DNA of 64,000 nt from Curtobacterium sp. MCJR17_020 (lineage in GTDB: Bacteria; Actinomycetota; Actinomycetes; Actinomycetales; Microbacteriaceae): assembly GCF_003234365.2 (NCBI RefSeq), contig NZ_CP126260.1:2294001-2358000 (forward strand), in the 5' to 3' direction. Both the position numbers and the translations under genes were made by a program. Of this stretch, positions 34,610 to 43,106 are shown piece by piece (position 1 is the first letter of the stretch; each line of letters begins with the position of its first letter). A model generated the notes under the pieces. The model searched no databases. It had not been told where the DNA came from and saw nothing but the letters and a program-made list of their open reading frames with translations.

Positions 34610-35293
34610 CTGAGCGGGCAGCGACCAGTCGACCGGTGCCGCGCCCTGTTCCTGCAGCAGCGCGTTGACCTGCGAGAACGGCCGACTGCCGAAGAAGCCC
34701 CGCGACGCGCTCAACGGGCTCGGGTGCGCCGACGCCACCACCGGGGTGTCGCCGAGCAGCGGCCGGACGGACGCGGCCTGCGCGCCCCAGAGCACGGCGA
34801 CGAGCGGGGTCCCCCGGGCGACGAGTGCGCGGACTGCCTGGTCCGTGACGGCTTCCCAGCCCTTGCCGCGGTGACTGCCGGCGTCGCCCGCACGGACCGT
34901 GAGCACACGGTTGAGCAGCAGGACGCCCTGGTCCGACCACGCACGCAGGTCGCCGTGCGCCGGCGGGGTCACGCCGACGTCGGCGCTGAGCTCCTTGTAG
35001 ATGTTCACCAGGCTGCGCGGCACCGGACGAACCGCTGGGTCGACGGCGAACGACAGCCCGATCGGGTTGCTAGGCGTCGGGTAGGGGTCCTGCCCCACCA
35101 CGAGCACCTTCACGGCGTCGAACGGCGTGGTGAAGGCCCGGAGCACGTCGGCGCCGGCCGGCAGGTAGGAGCGGCCGGCCGCTGTCTCGTCACGGAGCCA
35201 GGCACCCATGCGGTGCACGTCGGCCTCCACCGGAGCGAGCGCCGACGCCCAGCCCGGGTCGACCAGGTCGGCGAGCGGTCGTGGTTCCACCAC
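34607..35293 (-). CDS. ung: Uracil-DNA glycosylase (family 1)
   Basis: A 228-residue base-excision repair enzyme that removes uracil from DNA. The water-activating loop is VVGQDPYPTP (Asp69; Pro replaces the common His, as in many actinobacterial Ung), and the minor-groove loop is SAHPSPLSASRGFFGSRPF. VLLLNRVLTV is the uracil-recognition strand. The start at GTG 35293 lies just after the peptidase E-like stop, so it is the third gene of a four-gene minus-strand run. Confidence 0.95.
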   Translation of the reverse strand: MVEPRPLADLVDPGWASALAPVEADVHRMGAWLRDETAAGRSYLPAGADVLRAFTTPFDAVKVLVVGQDPYPTPSNPIGLSFAVDPAVRPVPRSLVNIYKELSADVGVTPPAHGDLRAWSDQGVLLLNRVLTVRAGDAGSHRGKGWEAVTDQAVRALVARGTPLVAVLWGAQAASVRPLLGDTPVVASAHPSPLSASRGFFGSRPFSQVNALLQEQGAAPVDWSLPAQ

Positions 35294-35295
35294 GG

Positions 35296-36015
35296 CTACG
35301 CGCCCATCGTGGCGACGGCCACCGACTCCTCGCCGGCCATGACCCGCCAGACGCTGCCGGTACCCCGGACCTCGAGCGCGCCCTCGCCGACGACGAGTGC
35401 GGTGTCCTCGTCGATCGCCAGGCCGGCGGTGACGAACTCGGCCTCGGCGCTCGCGATCAGGCGGGCGAGGGTGCCGGCCTGAACCGCGTGGACGTCGATG
35501 GTCAGGTCGACCAGGCCGAGGCCTTCGCGGAGCTCGACCTCGTCGAGTCCTTCAGAGGCTGCTTCGGGGCAGATCTCGACGCCACCGATGCGCCAGCCGC
35601 CCACGAGCGCGCGGTCGGCGGCGATCATCGCGCCGGCCGAGTAGCCCAGGTAAGGCAGGCCGTCGGCGACGAGCAACCGGAGTTGGTCGACGAGCGGGGC
35701 GATCGCTCCCAGGTAGTCCGGAGTGACACCGCCACCGACGACGAGCGCGTCGACGTCGCTCAGGACGGTCGTGTCGAACACCTGGCCGGCCGCGACCTCG
35801 GTGACGACGACCTCGGCCGCGCGGGCACCACCGAGCACCTCGGCGATGTCGGCGGTCGACGACGGACTGCCGCCGTCCGGACCGGCGACGGAGAGCAGGG
35901 CGATGCGCGGGACCGTCCGGCCGACGGCTGCCGACCGTGCGGTGGCCTCGGCGAGGAAGGGCGCTGCGGCGTCCGAGGCGGCGAAGAGTCCGCCGCCGAC
36001 GAGGTGGATGCTCAC
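35296..36015 (-). CDS. Peptidase E-like (S51) / class I glutamine amidotransferase-fold protein
   Basis: A 239-residue cytosolic protein. The nucleophile elbow is LGYSAGAMIA, matching the Ser of peptidase E, and IHLVGGGLFAASD plus LVVGGGVTPDYL are typical of the S51 family; the rest is divergent, so dipeptidase activity is likely but not certain. GTG 36015 overlaps the preceding phosphoribosyltransferase stop by four bases, showing coupled translation. Confidence 0.82.
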   Translation of the reverse strand: MSIHLVGGGLFAASDAAAPFLAEATARSAAVGRTVPRIALLSVAGPDGGSPSSTADIAEVLGGARAAEVVVTEVAAGQVFDTTVLSDVDALVVGGGVTPDYLGAIAPLVDQLRLLVADGLPYLGYSAGAMIAADRALVGGWRIGGVEICPEAASEGLDEVELREGLGLVDLTIDVHAVQAGTLARLIASAEAEFVTAGLAIDEDTALVVGEGALEVRGTGSVWRVMAGEESVAVATMGA

Positions 36016-36545
36016 GACTCGGCCGTCACCGGTGCGAGGGCGCTCCACGGGAACGTGATCCAGCCGTCGACCCGGCGCCACACGTGGTCGGGCTCGAGGA
36101 CGGTGCCGGGCTTCGAGTACAGGCAGGCGCTGCGGACGTCGGCACCGGCGTTCCGGATGATGTCGACGACCAAGCGCAGGGTCCGACCGGAGTCCGACAC
36201 GTCGTCGACGACGAGCACGCGCTTGCCGGCGAGGCTCGGGGCGTCGAGCGCGGGTGCGAGCACGACGGGCTCGTCCAGGCGCTGCTCGACGTCGGTGTAG
36301 AACTCGACGTTGATCGAGCCGCACTCCTTGGTGCCGAGCGCGTAGGCCACGGCACCGGCGATGATCAGCCCGCCACGGGCGACGGCGACGACGACCTCGG
36401 GCTCGAAGCCGGAGGACAGCACGTCCTTCGCGAGCAGGCGTGCGGCGTCACCGAACTCCAGCCATCCGAGCACCTCGGGCCCGCTCGTCACGGTCACGGT
36501 CGACTGAGCCGGGGCCGTGGGCTCGGGTTCGCTGCTGATCGGCAT
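36012..36545 (-). CDS. Purine-type phosphoribosyltransferase
   Basis: A 177-residue enzyme with the PRPP-binding loop RVLVVDDVSDSGRTL and a type I PRTase fold. The N-terminal hood reads AVARGGLIIAGAVAYALG. It resembles xanthine-guanine or hypoxanthine phosphoribosyltransferases that salvage purine bases, but the base-recognition residues are not clear. An N-terminal extension of about 25 residues is Ser/Pro/Thr-rich. ATG 36545 follows TACCGT by six bases (leaderless), and the gene heads the four-gene minus-strand run. Confidence 0.85.
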   Translation of the reverse strand: MPISSEPEPTAPAQSTVTVTSGPEVLGWLEFGDAARLLAKDVLSSGFEPEVVVAVARGGLIIAGAVAYALGTKECGSINVEFYTDVEQRLDEPVVLAPALDAPSLAGKRVLVVDDVSDSGRTLRLVVDIIRNAGADVRSACLYSKPGTVLEPDHVWRRVDGWITFPWSALAPVTAES

Positions 36546-36551
36546 CCGACC

Positions 36552-36557
36552 ACGGTA
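36552..36557 (-). promoter_or_regulatory. -10 hexamer TACCGT of the phosphoribosyltransferase operon
   Basis: TACCGT on the minus strand ends six bases before ATG 36545. Confidence 0.55.
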
Positions 36558-36614
36558 CCGGCAGGGACCCCGCGCCCGCGACCCGTGGCCACCGCCCGGG
36601 CGCTGCGCAGACGG

Positions 36615-37388
36615 TCAGCGCGGCGTGAGCGTCCCGCGCGCGAGCTTGTGCTGCGCCGACTGCGCGACCGGTCGGATCGTGACCAAGTCGAGGTTCACGT
36701 GCGGCGGCAGTTCCACCGCGTGCACGATCGCCTCAGCGACGTCGTCGGCCACGAGCGGGTCCGGCACGTCGTCGTAGACCGCAGCGGCCTTCTGCTCGTC
36801 GCCGCGGAAGCGGGTGAGCGCGAACTCGTCGGTCTTCACCAGACCGGGGGCGATCTCGACGACGCGGATCGGTTCGCCGTTCAGCTCGAGCCGGAGCGCG
36901 CCGACCAGGGCGTGCTCGGCGAACTTCGCGGCGTTGTAGCCACCGCCGTTCTCGTACGCCACGAAGCCGGCCGTGCTCGTCACCGTGACGATGTCCGCTC
37001 CCCCGGTGTCGCGCGCACGGTCCCGCAGGTGCGGCAGCAGCGCGGCGACGACGCGCTTCGTGCCGATCACGTTCACCTCGAACATGGCCCGCCAGTCGTC
37101 GACGTCGGACTCCTCGACGCTGGCCGAGCCGAACGCGCCACCCGCGTTGTTCACGAGGACGTCCGCGCCGCCGAGCTCGGCGACGCGGGCGGCGAGCGCC
37201 TCGACGTCGGCGGCGCTCGTGATGTCCGCCACCAGGACCTCGGCCCCGGTCTCCGCGGCGAGCGCCTCGAGCTTCGACGCCCGGCGTGCGACGGCGAGCA
37301 CGTCCCAGCCCCGCGAGCGGAACAGCCGGACGGTGGCCGCCCCGATGCCCGAGCTCGCTCCGGTGACGACTGCGCGCCGTGCTGCCAT
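36615..37388 (-). CDS. Short-chain dehydrogenase/reductase
   Basis: A 257-residue classical SDR. Cofactor motif VVTGASSGIGAA (about 8-19), structural NNAG in DVLVNNAGGAFG, catalytic Ser in VTVTSTAGF, and YNAAK with the Tyr-x3-Lys pair. The ARRASK stretch after beta-2 suggests NADP preference. AGGAGG precedes ATG 37388. The substrate is unknown; it stands alone, divergent from the acyltransferase gene. Confidence 0.92.
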   Translation of the reverse strand: MAARRAVVTGASSGIGAATVRLFRSRGWDVLAVARRASKLEALAAETGAEVLVADITSAADVEALAARVAELGGADVLVNNAGGAFGSASVEESDVDDWRAMFEVNVIGTKRVVAALLPHLRDRARDTGGADIVTVTSTAGFVAYENGGGYNAAKFAEHALVGALRLELNGEPIRVVEIAPGLVKTDEFALTRFRGDEQKAAAVYDDVPDPLVADDVAEAIVHAVELPPHVNLDLVTIRPVAQSAQHKLARGTLTPR

Positions 37389-37497
37389 GTGATCTGCCTC
37401 CTGCGTCGGTGACCAGGACGCGTGACGGCCCGGTCCGACCACCGTACCGAGCGGGACCGTTCCCGCACCGCGCCGAGCCGTCCAGGTCACGATCCGG

Positions 37498-37503
37498 TAA
37501 CGT
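37498..37503 (+). promoter_or_regulatory. -10 hexamer TAACGT of the acyltransferase gene
   Basis: TAACGT ends eight bases before ATG 37512, a leaderless arrangement. Confidence 0.45.
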
Positions 37504-37511
37504 GACCGACG

Positions 37512-38603
37512 ATGACGACGGATGCCGCCCCTCCCGCACCCTCGGCCCCGGCGACGCAGCTCGAACCCGGCCGGGCACCGCGCCGTATCCCGATGTGGGA
37601 CACCGCGCGGTTCGTCGCGGTGACCCTCGTGGTGATCGGTCACGCGATCCAGCGCCAGACGACGGCGAGCGAGCACGCACTGGCGCTCTACACGTTCATC
37701 TACGCGTTCCACATGCCAGCGTTCGGTGTGATCAGCGGCTACTTCTCGTCGGCCGACACCCCGACGGCGAAGCGCATGCGCCGGACGATCACCGACATCG
37801 TCGTGCCGTACATCATCATGCAGACGATCTGGACGGTGGTGCAGGGCATCGTCGAGGGCGGCAAGGACTTCAACCCGACGCAGCCGACCTGGACCCTGTG
37901 GTTCCTGCTGGCCCTCGGCATCTTCAAGCTGATCCTGCCGTACCTGGCGCAGCTGCGGTGGCCGTTGTTCTGGGCCGTCGTGTTCAGCATCGGCGTCGGC
38001 TACTTCGACAACGTCGACTCCACGCTGTCCCTCTCACGCGCGATCAGCCTGCTGCCGTTCTTCCTGCTCGGGTGGCAGGTCAAGCAGTGGGGGCTCTTCG
38101 ACCGCTGGTACGAGGCCTCGCGTCGCACCGTCGTCCGGGTGCGTGTCGCCGCCGGTGTCGTGTTCGCCGCGTGGGCCGTGTCGTGCGCGGTGTGGATCCC
38201 GCAGTTCAAGGAGTTCGACCTGCACCACTGGTTCTTCTACGACGACTCGTACTCGGGTCTCGGCGAGGACGCCTGGTGGGCCGGTGCCGTCCGGTTCGGG
38301 CTGATGCTGCTCGCGACCCTGCTCACCGCGTCGTTCCTGGTGCTCATCCCCCGCCGGAACATCTGGCTCACGCAGTTCGGTGCGGCGACGATGTACGTGT
38401 ACCTGCTGCACACGTTCGTGCTCTACCCGATCCGCGAGTCCGGCGTGCTCGCCGGTCCGCACTCCGCGTGGCCGTTCGTGCTCCTGATGGTCGCGATCGC
38501 CTGCGCGGTCAGCCTCTTCCTGGCGCAGCCCTTCGTGCGGCGCGGGATGCGCTGGCTGCTGGAACCGAACGTCGGCTGGCTGTTCCGTCGCGACCCCGCC
38601 TGA
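37512..38603 (+). CDS. Acyltransferase 3 family membrane protein
   Basis: A 363-residue membrane protein with about ten helices. The N-terminal family motif is MWDTARFVAVTLVVIGHAI, where the His is the conserved catalytic-type residue, followed by FHMPAFGVISGYF. Members transfer acyl groups to sugars, exopolysaccharide or antibiotics. No glycosyltransferase lies beside it, so the target is unknown. A Pro/Ala-rich cytosolic leader precedes the first helix. Confidence 0.88.
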   Translation: MTTDAAPPAPSAPATQLEPGRAPRRIPMWDTARFVAVTLVVIGHAIQRQTTASEHALALYTFIYAFHMPAFGVISGYFSSADTPTAKRMRRTITDIVVPYIIMQTIWTVVQGIVEGGKDFNPTQPTWTLWFLLALGIFKLILPYLAQLRWPLFWAVVFSIGVGYFDNVDSTLSLSRAISLLPFFLLGWQVKQWGLFDRWYEASRRTVVRVRVAAGVVFAAWAVSCAVWIPQFKEFDLHHWFFYDDSYSGLGEDAWWAGAVRFGLMLLATLLTASFLVLIPRRNIWLTQFGAATMYVYLLHTFVLYPIRESGVLAGPHSAWPFVLLMVAIACAVSLFLAQPFVRRGMRWLLEPNVGWLFRRDPA

Positions 38604-38913
38604 CCCCCTTCCTCGCACCGTGCGAGGCCCGCCGGCGAACGGTGCGAGGTTCCGTCCGTGGTGCAGGGGACCCAGGCCTGCACCGAGTCCGGAACCTCGC
38701 ACCACAGGTGACCTCGCACGGTGCGACCCAGCGTCGCGCTCCGCGGACGGGAGGCCCGTGGCGCGTCGGGCGTGCGCGTTACGTCCCGAGGCGGGTGCGC
38801 TGGTACCAGCGCGACCACCTGCGTACCGTGAGTGCCGACGCAAAGCAGCGCCGCGCCTCCAGGCCGAGCGCAAGGCGACCCGACGACCAGCCGCACCGGA
38901 CAGGAGCACCAAG
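38604..38913. repeat. 310-base gap with nested inverted repeats upstream of metY
   Basis: No gene is seen. CCTCGCAC or its complement occurs five times from 38611 to 38719. A 17-base inverted repeat (38611-38627) follows the acyltransferase stop; a 13-bp stem (38641-38653 with 38691-38703) encloses an 8-bp stem (38660-38667 with 38677-38684). An unpaired half of the family-A palindrome is at 38744-38760. No known SAM riboswitch pattern is recognised. Confidence 0.8.
38797..38812. promoter_or_regulatory. 16-base palindrome upstream of metY
   Basis: GCGCTGGTACCAGCGC is a perfect palindrome, with TACCGT (38823-38828) shortly downstream as a candidate -10. It may be an operator for sulfur control. 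Confidence 0.5.
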
Positions 38914-40245
38914 ATGACCGAGCACGACGCCGCGCAGTGGCGGTTCGAGACCACGCAGGTCCACGCCGGCGCACAGCCGGACCCGACCACGGGCGCCCGC
39001 GCCACCCCGATCTACAAGACGACCTCGTACGTGTTCGCGAACTCGGACGAGGCCCGCGACCTGTTCGCCCTCGCCAAGCCGGGCAACATCTACTCCCGCA
39101 TCATGAACCCGACGAACGACGTCGTGGAGCAGCGCATCGCGGCACTCGAGGGCGGCAGCGGCGCACTCCTCGTGGCGTCCGGCCAGGCAGCGGAGACGTA
39201 CGCCGTGCTGAACATCGCGGGTGCTGGTGACCACATCGTGTCGTCGTCGTCGATCTACGGCGGCACGTACAACCTGTTCAAGTACACGCTGGCGAAGCTC
39301 GGCATCGAGACCACGTTCGTCGAGGACCAGGACGACCTCGAGGAGTGGCGCCGCGCCGTCCGCCCGAACACGAAGCTCTTCTTCGCCGAGACCATCGGCA
39401 ACCCGCGGATCAACGTCCTCGACATCACCGGCGTCAGCGACGTCGCGCACGAGTCCGGCGTCCCGCTGATCGTCGACAACACGATCGCGACGCCGTACCT
39501 GATCCGTCCGTTCGAGCACGGGGCCGACATCGTCGTGCACTCGGCGACGAAGTTCCTCGGCGGCCACGGCACCGTCATCGGCGGCATCATCGTCGACGGC
39601 GGGAAGTTCGCCTGGTCGCAGCACCCGGACAAGTTCCCGGAGTTCAACACGCCCGACCCGTCGTACCACGGCGCGGTCTTCGCCGAGGCCGTCGGCAACG
39701 AGCTCGCCTACATCGTGAAGGCCCGCGTGCAGCTGCTCCGCGACCTCGGGGCGTCGAACTCGGCGGACACCGCGTTCGCACTCCTGCAGGGCATCGAGAC
39801 GCTGTCGCTCCGCATCGAGCGTCACGTGTCGAACGCCCAGGAGATCGCCGAGTGGCTCGACCAGCACCCGGACGTCGCGACCGTCGCCTACGCCGGCCTG
39901 CCGACGTCGCCCTGGTACGCCGCGGCGAACCGGTACGCGCCGAAGGGCGTCGGCGCCGTGCTCTCGTTCGAGCTCAAGGGCGGCGTGCCCGCGGGCAAGG
40001 CGTTCGTCGACAACCTGCAGCTGTTCTCGCACCTGGCGAACATCGGCGACGTCCGCTCGCTCGTGATCCACCCGGCGTCGACCACGCACTCGCAGCTCAC
40101 GCCCGAGCAGCAGCTCACCACCGGGGTGACGCCGGGCCTGGTGCGCCTGTCCGTCGGCATCGAGAACATCGAGGACCTGAAGGCCGACCTCGAGGCCGGG
40201 CTCGCCGCGGCCCGAGCCGTGTCGCAGGAGGGGCAGCGCGCCTAG
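38914..40245 (+). CDS. metY: O-acetylhomoserine aminocarboxypropyltransferase (sulfhydrylase)
   Basis: A 443-residue PLP enzyme that joins O-acetylhomoserine with sulfide to make homocysteine. The PLP lysine is Lys213 in VVHSATKFLGGHG; SSSSIYGGTYNLF and YSRIMNPTNDVVEQRIAALEGG are family signatures, and the size distinguishes it from the shorter MetB/MetC proteins. CAGGAG precedes ATG 38914. metX follows 266 bases downstream on the same strand and makes its substrate. The gap ahead has a 16-base palindrome that may be a regulator site. Confidence 0.95.
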   Translation: MTEHDAAQWRFETTQVHAGAQPDPTTGARATPIYKTTSYVFANSDEARDLFALAKPGNIYSRIMNPTNDVVEQRIAALEGGSGALLVASGQAAETYAVLNIAGAGDHIVSSSSIYGGTYNLFKYTLAKLGIETTFVEDQDDLEEWRRAVRPNTKLFFAETIGNPRINVLDITGVSDVAHESGVPLIVDNTIATPYLIRPFEHGADIVVHSATKFLGGHGTVIGGIIVDGGKFAWSQHPDKFPEFNTPDPSYHGAVFAEAVGNELAYIVKARVQLLRDLGASNSADTAFALLQGIETLSLRIERHVSNAQEIAEWLDQHPDVATVAYAGLPTSPWYAAANRYAPKGVGAVLSFELKGGVPAGKAFVDNLQLFSHLANIGDVRSLVIHPASTTHSQLTPEQQLTTGVTPGLVRLSVGIENIEDLKADLEAGLAAARAVSQEGQRA

Positions 40246-40511
40246 CGTTCGCTCGAGCAGCGAGGCACGACGCGCTCGATGCCTGTGCATGTTGCGACGT
40301 CCCACGAGTCGATCGGCTCGTGGGACGTCGCTCGTTGCGCACGCATCCGGTGCGTGCGCATGGTGCGACGATCCACGAGTCGAACAACGCGCACGGTGTC
40401 GGAACATGCGCACGCACGCAAACGGCGAGCGCGGGCCGCGACCCGGCCACGGGGCGGACGTGACGTAACACGGCGGCGGCGACCCGCGCCTCCCGGCAGA
40501 CTGGACGCACC
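40246..40511. repeat. Gap between metY and metX with family-C repeats
   Basis: The gap holds repeated words GTGCGCAT, TTGCGAC and CCACGAGTCGA, including a 13-bp stem (40296-40308 with 40317-40329, loop of eight) that may terminate metY. The same words recur at 49958-50097. Confidence 0.7.
40296..40329. terminator. 13-bp stem-loop after metY
   Basis: GACGTCCCACGAG pairs perfectly with its complement around TCGATCGG, 50 bases after the metY stop. Confidence 0.55.
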
Positions 40512-41714
40512 ATGGACTGGCAGACGACCCCCGAGGACTCCGTGCCGTCCACGCTGGTGCCCGGTGCCGAACTCGGCACCCTCGGCAAACCGCCGGTCAC
40601 CGGCGCCTGGCGCCCCGGCGACCACCCGGGTGCGCGCCACTTCGCATCGCTCGGCGAGCAGTGGGTGCGCGGCGGGCGGCTGCCGGCCGTGCGCGTGGCG
40701 TACGAGTCGTGGGGCACGCTCAACGCGGCGCGCGACAACGCCGTCCTGCTGTTCCACGCACTGACCGGCGACTCGCACGTCGCGGGCGCACCCGGTCCGG
40801 GGCACCGCACCGCCGGCTGGTGGGGCGACGTCGTCGGCCCCGGCCTGGCGATCGACACCGACCGCTGGTTCGTGATCGCGCCCAACATGCTCGGCGGCTG
40901 CCAGGGCACGACCGGGCCGTCGTCGGTGGCACCCACCGGGGTCGAGTGGGGCTCGCGGTTCCCGTTCGTCACCGTGCGCGACCAGGTCGAGGTGCAGCGC
41001 CAGCTCGCCGACCGACTCGGCATCGACGTGTTCGCGGCCGTCGTCGGCGGGTCGATGGGCGGCATGCACGCGCTCGAGTTCGCGGTGTCCCACCCCGAGC
41101 GCGTCCAACGGCTGGCGGTGCTGGCCTCGACGGCGCAGACCACGGCGGACCAGATCGCGGCGAACTCCCTGCAGCGCTCGGCGATCCAGATGGACCCGGC
41201 GTTCGCAGGCGGCGACTACTACGAGGCCGACGCCGGTGAGGGCCCGCACCGCGGGCTGGCGCTCGCGCGGCGGATGGCGTTGATGACCTACCGGGCGTCG
41301 GACGAGCTGAACGGCCGGTTCGCCCGGTCGTGGCAGAGCGACGTGTCCCCGCTCGGCGACGACGGCCGGTTCTCGGTGGAGAGCTACCTCGACTTCCACG
41401 GCAACAAGTTCACCCGGCGCTTCGACGCGTCGTCGTACATCACGCTCACGCACGCGATGGACTCCCACGACGTCGGGGCCGGGCGGGGCGGTGTCGCTGC
41501 CGCGCTCGAACTCGTGACGGCCCGCACGCTCGTCGTGGGGATCTCGAGCGACCGGCTGTTCCCGATCGAGGACCAGCACCGGATCGCCGCAGGGGTCCCG
41601 GACACGCTCGACGGGGACACGGCCGCGGTGATCGAGAGCGAGTTCGGGCACGACGGGTTCCTCATCGAGCACGAGCAGGTCGGCGCGCACCTGCGGCGGT
41701 TGCTCGACGACTGA
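40512..41714 (+). CDS. metX: Homoserine O-acetyltransferase
   Basis: A 400-residue alpha/beta-hydrolase-fold enzyme that acetylates homoserine from acetyl-CoA, the first committed step to methionine. The nucleophile is Ser181 in VGGSMGGMHALEF; the oxyanion motif is LFHALTGDSHVAG, the acid is in VGISSDRLFP and the base His is in SEFGHDGFLIE. MDSHDVGAGRGG is the family motif near the substrate site. It follows metY, so the pair gives a direct sulfhydrylation route to homocysteine. Confidence 0.95.
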   Translation: MDWQTTPEDSVPSTLVPGAELGTLGKPPVTGAWRPGDHPGARHFASLGEQWVRGGRLPAVRVAYESWGTLNAARDNAVLLFHALTGDSHVAGAPGPGHRTAGWWGDVVGPGLAIDTDRWFVIAPNMLGGCQGTTGPSSVAPTGVEWGSRFPFVTVRDQVEVQRQLADRLGIDVFAAVVGGSMGGMHALEFAVSHPERVQRLAVLASTAQTTADQIAANSLQRSAIQMDPAFAGGDYYEADAGEGPHRGLALARRMALMTYRASDELNGRFARSWQSDVSPLGDDGRFSVESYLDFHGNKFTRRFDASSYITLTHAMDSHDVGAGRGGVAAALELVTARTLVVGISSDRLFPIEDQHRIAAGVPDTLDGDTAAVIESEFGHDGFLIEHEQVGAHLRRLLDD

Positions 41715-41750
41715 GCGCGACACGGCGCGGCGGGGCGTCGGGGCGTCGGG

Positions 41751-41810
41751 GCGGCGGCACGCGCGGCCCGGCGGCGGCACGCGCGGCACGGCGGCGGCAC
41801 GCACGGCGTG
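41751..41810. repeat. Three 20-base tandem repeats after metX
   Basis: GGCGGCGGCACGCGCGGCCC is followed by two copies with one and four changes (41771-41790, 41791-41810). The 234-base gap between metX and the histidine kinase gene is otherwise GC-rich and without a gene. Confidence 0.75.
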
Positions 41811-41948
41811 CGCGGCACGGCGCGCCGAACACCCCCCAACGGGTGTCGCCCGTGGTTGGATGGCTGCGAGCCCGGACTGAACGAGGCTCGGTTTCCCCGC
41901 ACGACCCGTACCACCCGTCACACCAGCTCGTCACCAACCAGGACATCG

Positions 41949-43106
41949 ATGGAATTCATCGCACAGGAACGCGACCGCTTGCTGCGGGCGACGACCCGTG
42001 TCGTGGGCATCGTCTGCGCGCTCATCAGCGTCGTCGGCGTGGTCTCCGCCGCCGCGGTCTCCGCCCTGCCGCTCGTGGGCGCCCTGCTGTGCATCGCCGC
42101 GATGGTGGCCTCGTTCGTGTTCTTCGGGCGCAGCGGCACCGTGTGGTGGACCGCCGCCATCCTCGTGACGGGGCTCGCCTCGCTCGCGCTGCTGTTCTCC
42201 GGCGTGGACGAGTCGGTCCGCCCGCTCGTCGCCAGCGCCGTCATGACGCTCGCGGGCGGTTCCCTCTCCGCACCGTTGATGGCGCAGCGCGGGCACCCCG
42301 TGGGCCTCGGACTCACCATCGCCGCCGGTGGCGTCGTCGTGGTCGTGATGGTCTGGGCAACCGGCACGGTCCTGTCGACGCCCGTCAGCGGCGCCCTGCT
42401 CGGCTGGGTACTCATCGCGGTCGTGGCCGTCTGGATCTCGCGCAGCATCCCCCGCGTCGCCCGACGGATCTACAGCATCGGCACCGCGCACCGCGCCGAA
42501 CGCCAGGCCAGCGAGACCGAGGCACAGCGGCGGCAGGGTGCGCGGCTGCTGCACGACACGGTCCTCGCGACGCTCACGCTCCTGGCCCACTCCGGTGTCG
42601 GGGTCTCCGAGCAGGCCATGCGCGAGCAGGCCGCCGAGGACGCCCGACTCCTGCGCCACCTGCGACTCGGCGCGACCCCCCAGCCGTCGCAGTCGGGCGA
42701 CTACTCGCTCACCCGCGAAGAGGAGTCGCCGCTCGGCCAGACCCTCGAGTCGGTGAAGCAGCGCTTCGGCCGGATGGGCCTCGAGGTCAGCTGGCACGGC
42801 ACCGGTCAGGTGCTGCTGCCGTCGCACGTGCTCGACGCGTTCCTGCTGGCGCTGGGCGAGTGCCTCGAGAACGTCCGCCGGCACGCCGGTGTCGGCGAGG
42901 CGCACGTCACGATCGTCCACGACAACGACATGGTGCGCGCCATGGTCACGGACTCCGGCGTCGGGTTCGACCTGACCACCGTCAGCGCCGAACGACTCGG
43001 CTTCAAGGAGAGCGTCGTGAGCCGGCTGCGCGAGGTCGGCGGCGACGCCAAGCTCTTCTCCGCGCCGGGCTCCGGCACCACCGTCGTCCTGGAGGCACCG
43101 CGATGA
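41949..43106 (+). CDS. Sensor histidine kinase (NarL/LuxR-system type)
   Basis: A 385-residue membrane kinase. About five helices fill residues 15-165 with almost no external domain. The phospho-acceptor is His202 in GARLLHDTVLATLTLL, followed by an ATPase with N-box ECLENVRRHAG and G-box TDSGVGFD. It may sense membrane state or an internal signal. The stop overlaps the next gene's start (ATGA). The LuxR-type response regulator at 44516 is the obvious partner. Confidence 0.85.
   Translation: MEFIAQERDRLLRATTRVVGIVCALISVVGVVSAAAVSALPLVGALLCIAAMVASFVFFGRSGTVWWTAAILVTGLASLALLFSGVDESVRPLVASAVMTLAGGSLSAPLMAQRGHPVGLGLTIAAGGVVVVVMVWATGTVLSTPVSGALLGWVLIAVVAVWISRSIPRVARRIYSIGTAHRAERQASETEAQRRQGARLLHDTVLATLTLLAHSGVGVSEQAMREQAAEDARLLRHLRLGATPQPSQSGDYSLTREEESPLGQTLESVKQRFGRMGLEVSWHGTGQVLLPSHVLDAFLLALGECLENVRRHAGVGEAHVTIVHDNDMVRAMVTDSGVGFDLTTVSAERLGFKESVVSRLREVGGDAKLFSAPGSGTTVVLEAPR

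Noticed and set aside
38604..38913. SAM riboswitch upstream of metY
   Set aside because: The conserved cores of SAM-I or SAM-IV were not found; inverted octamers explain the structure better.
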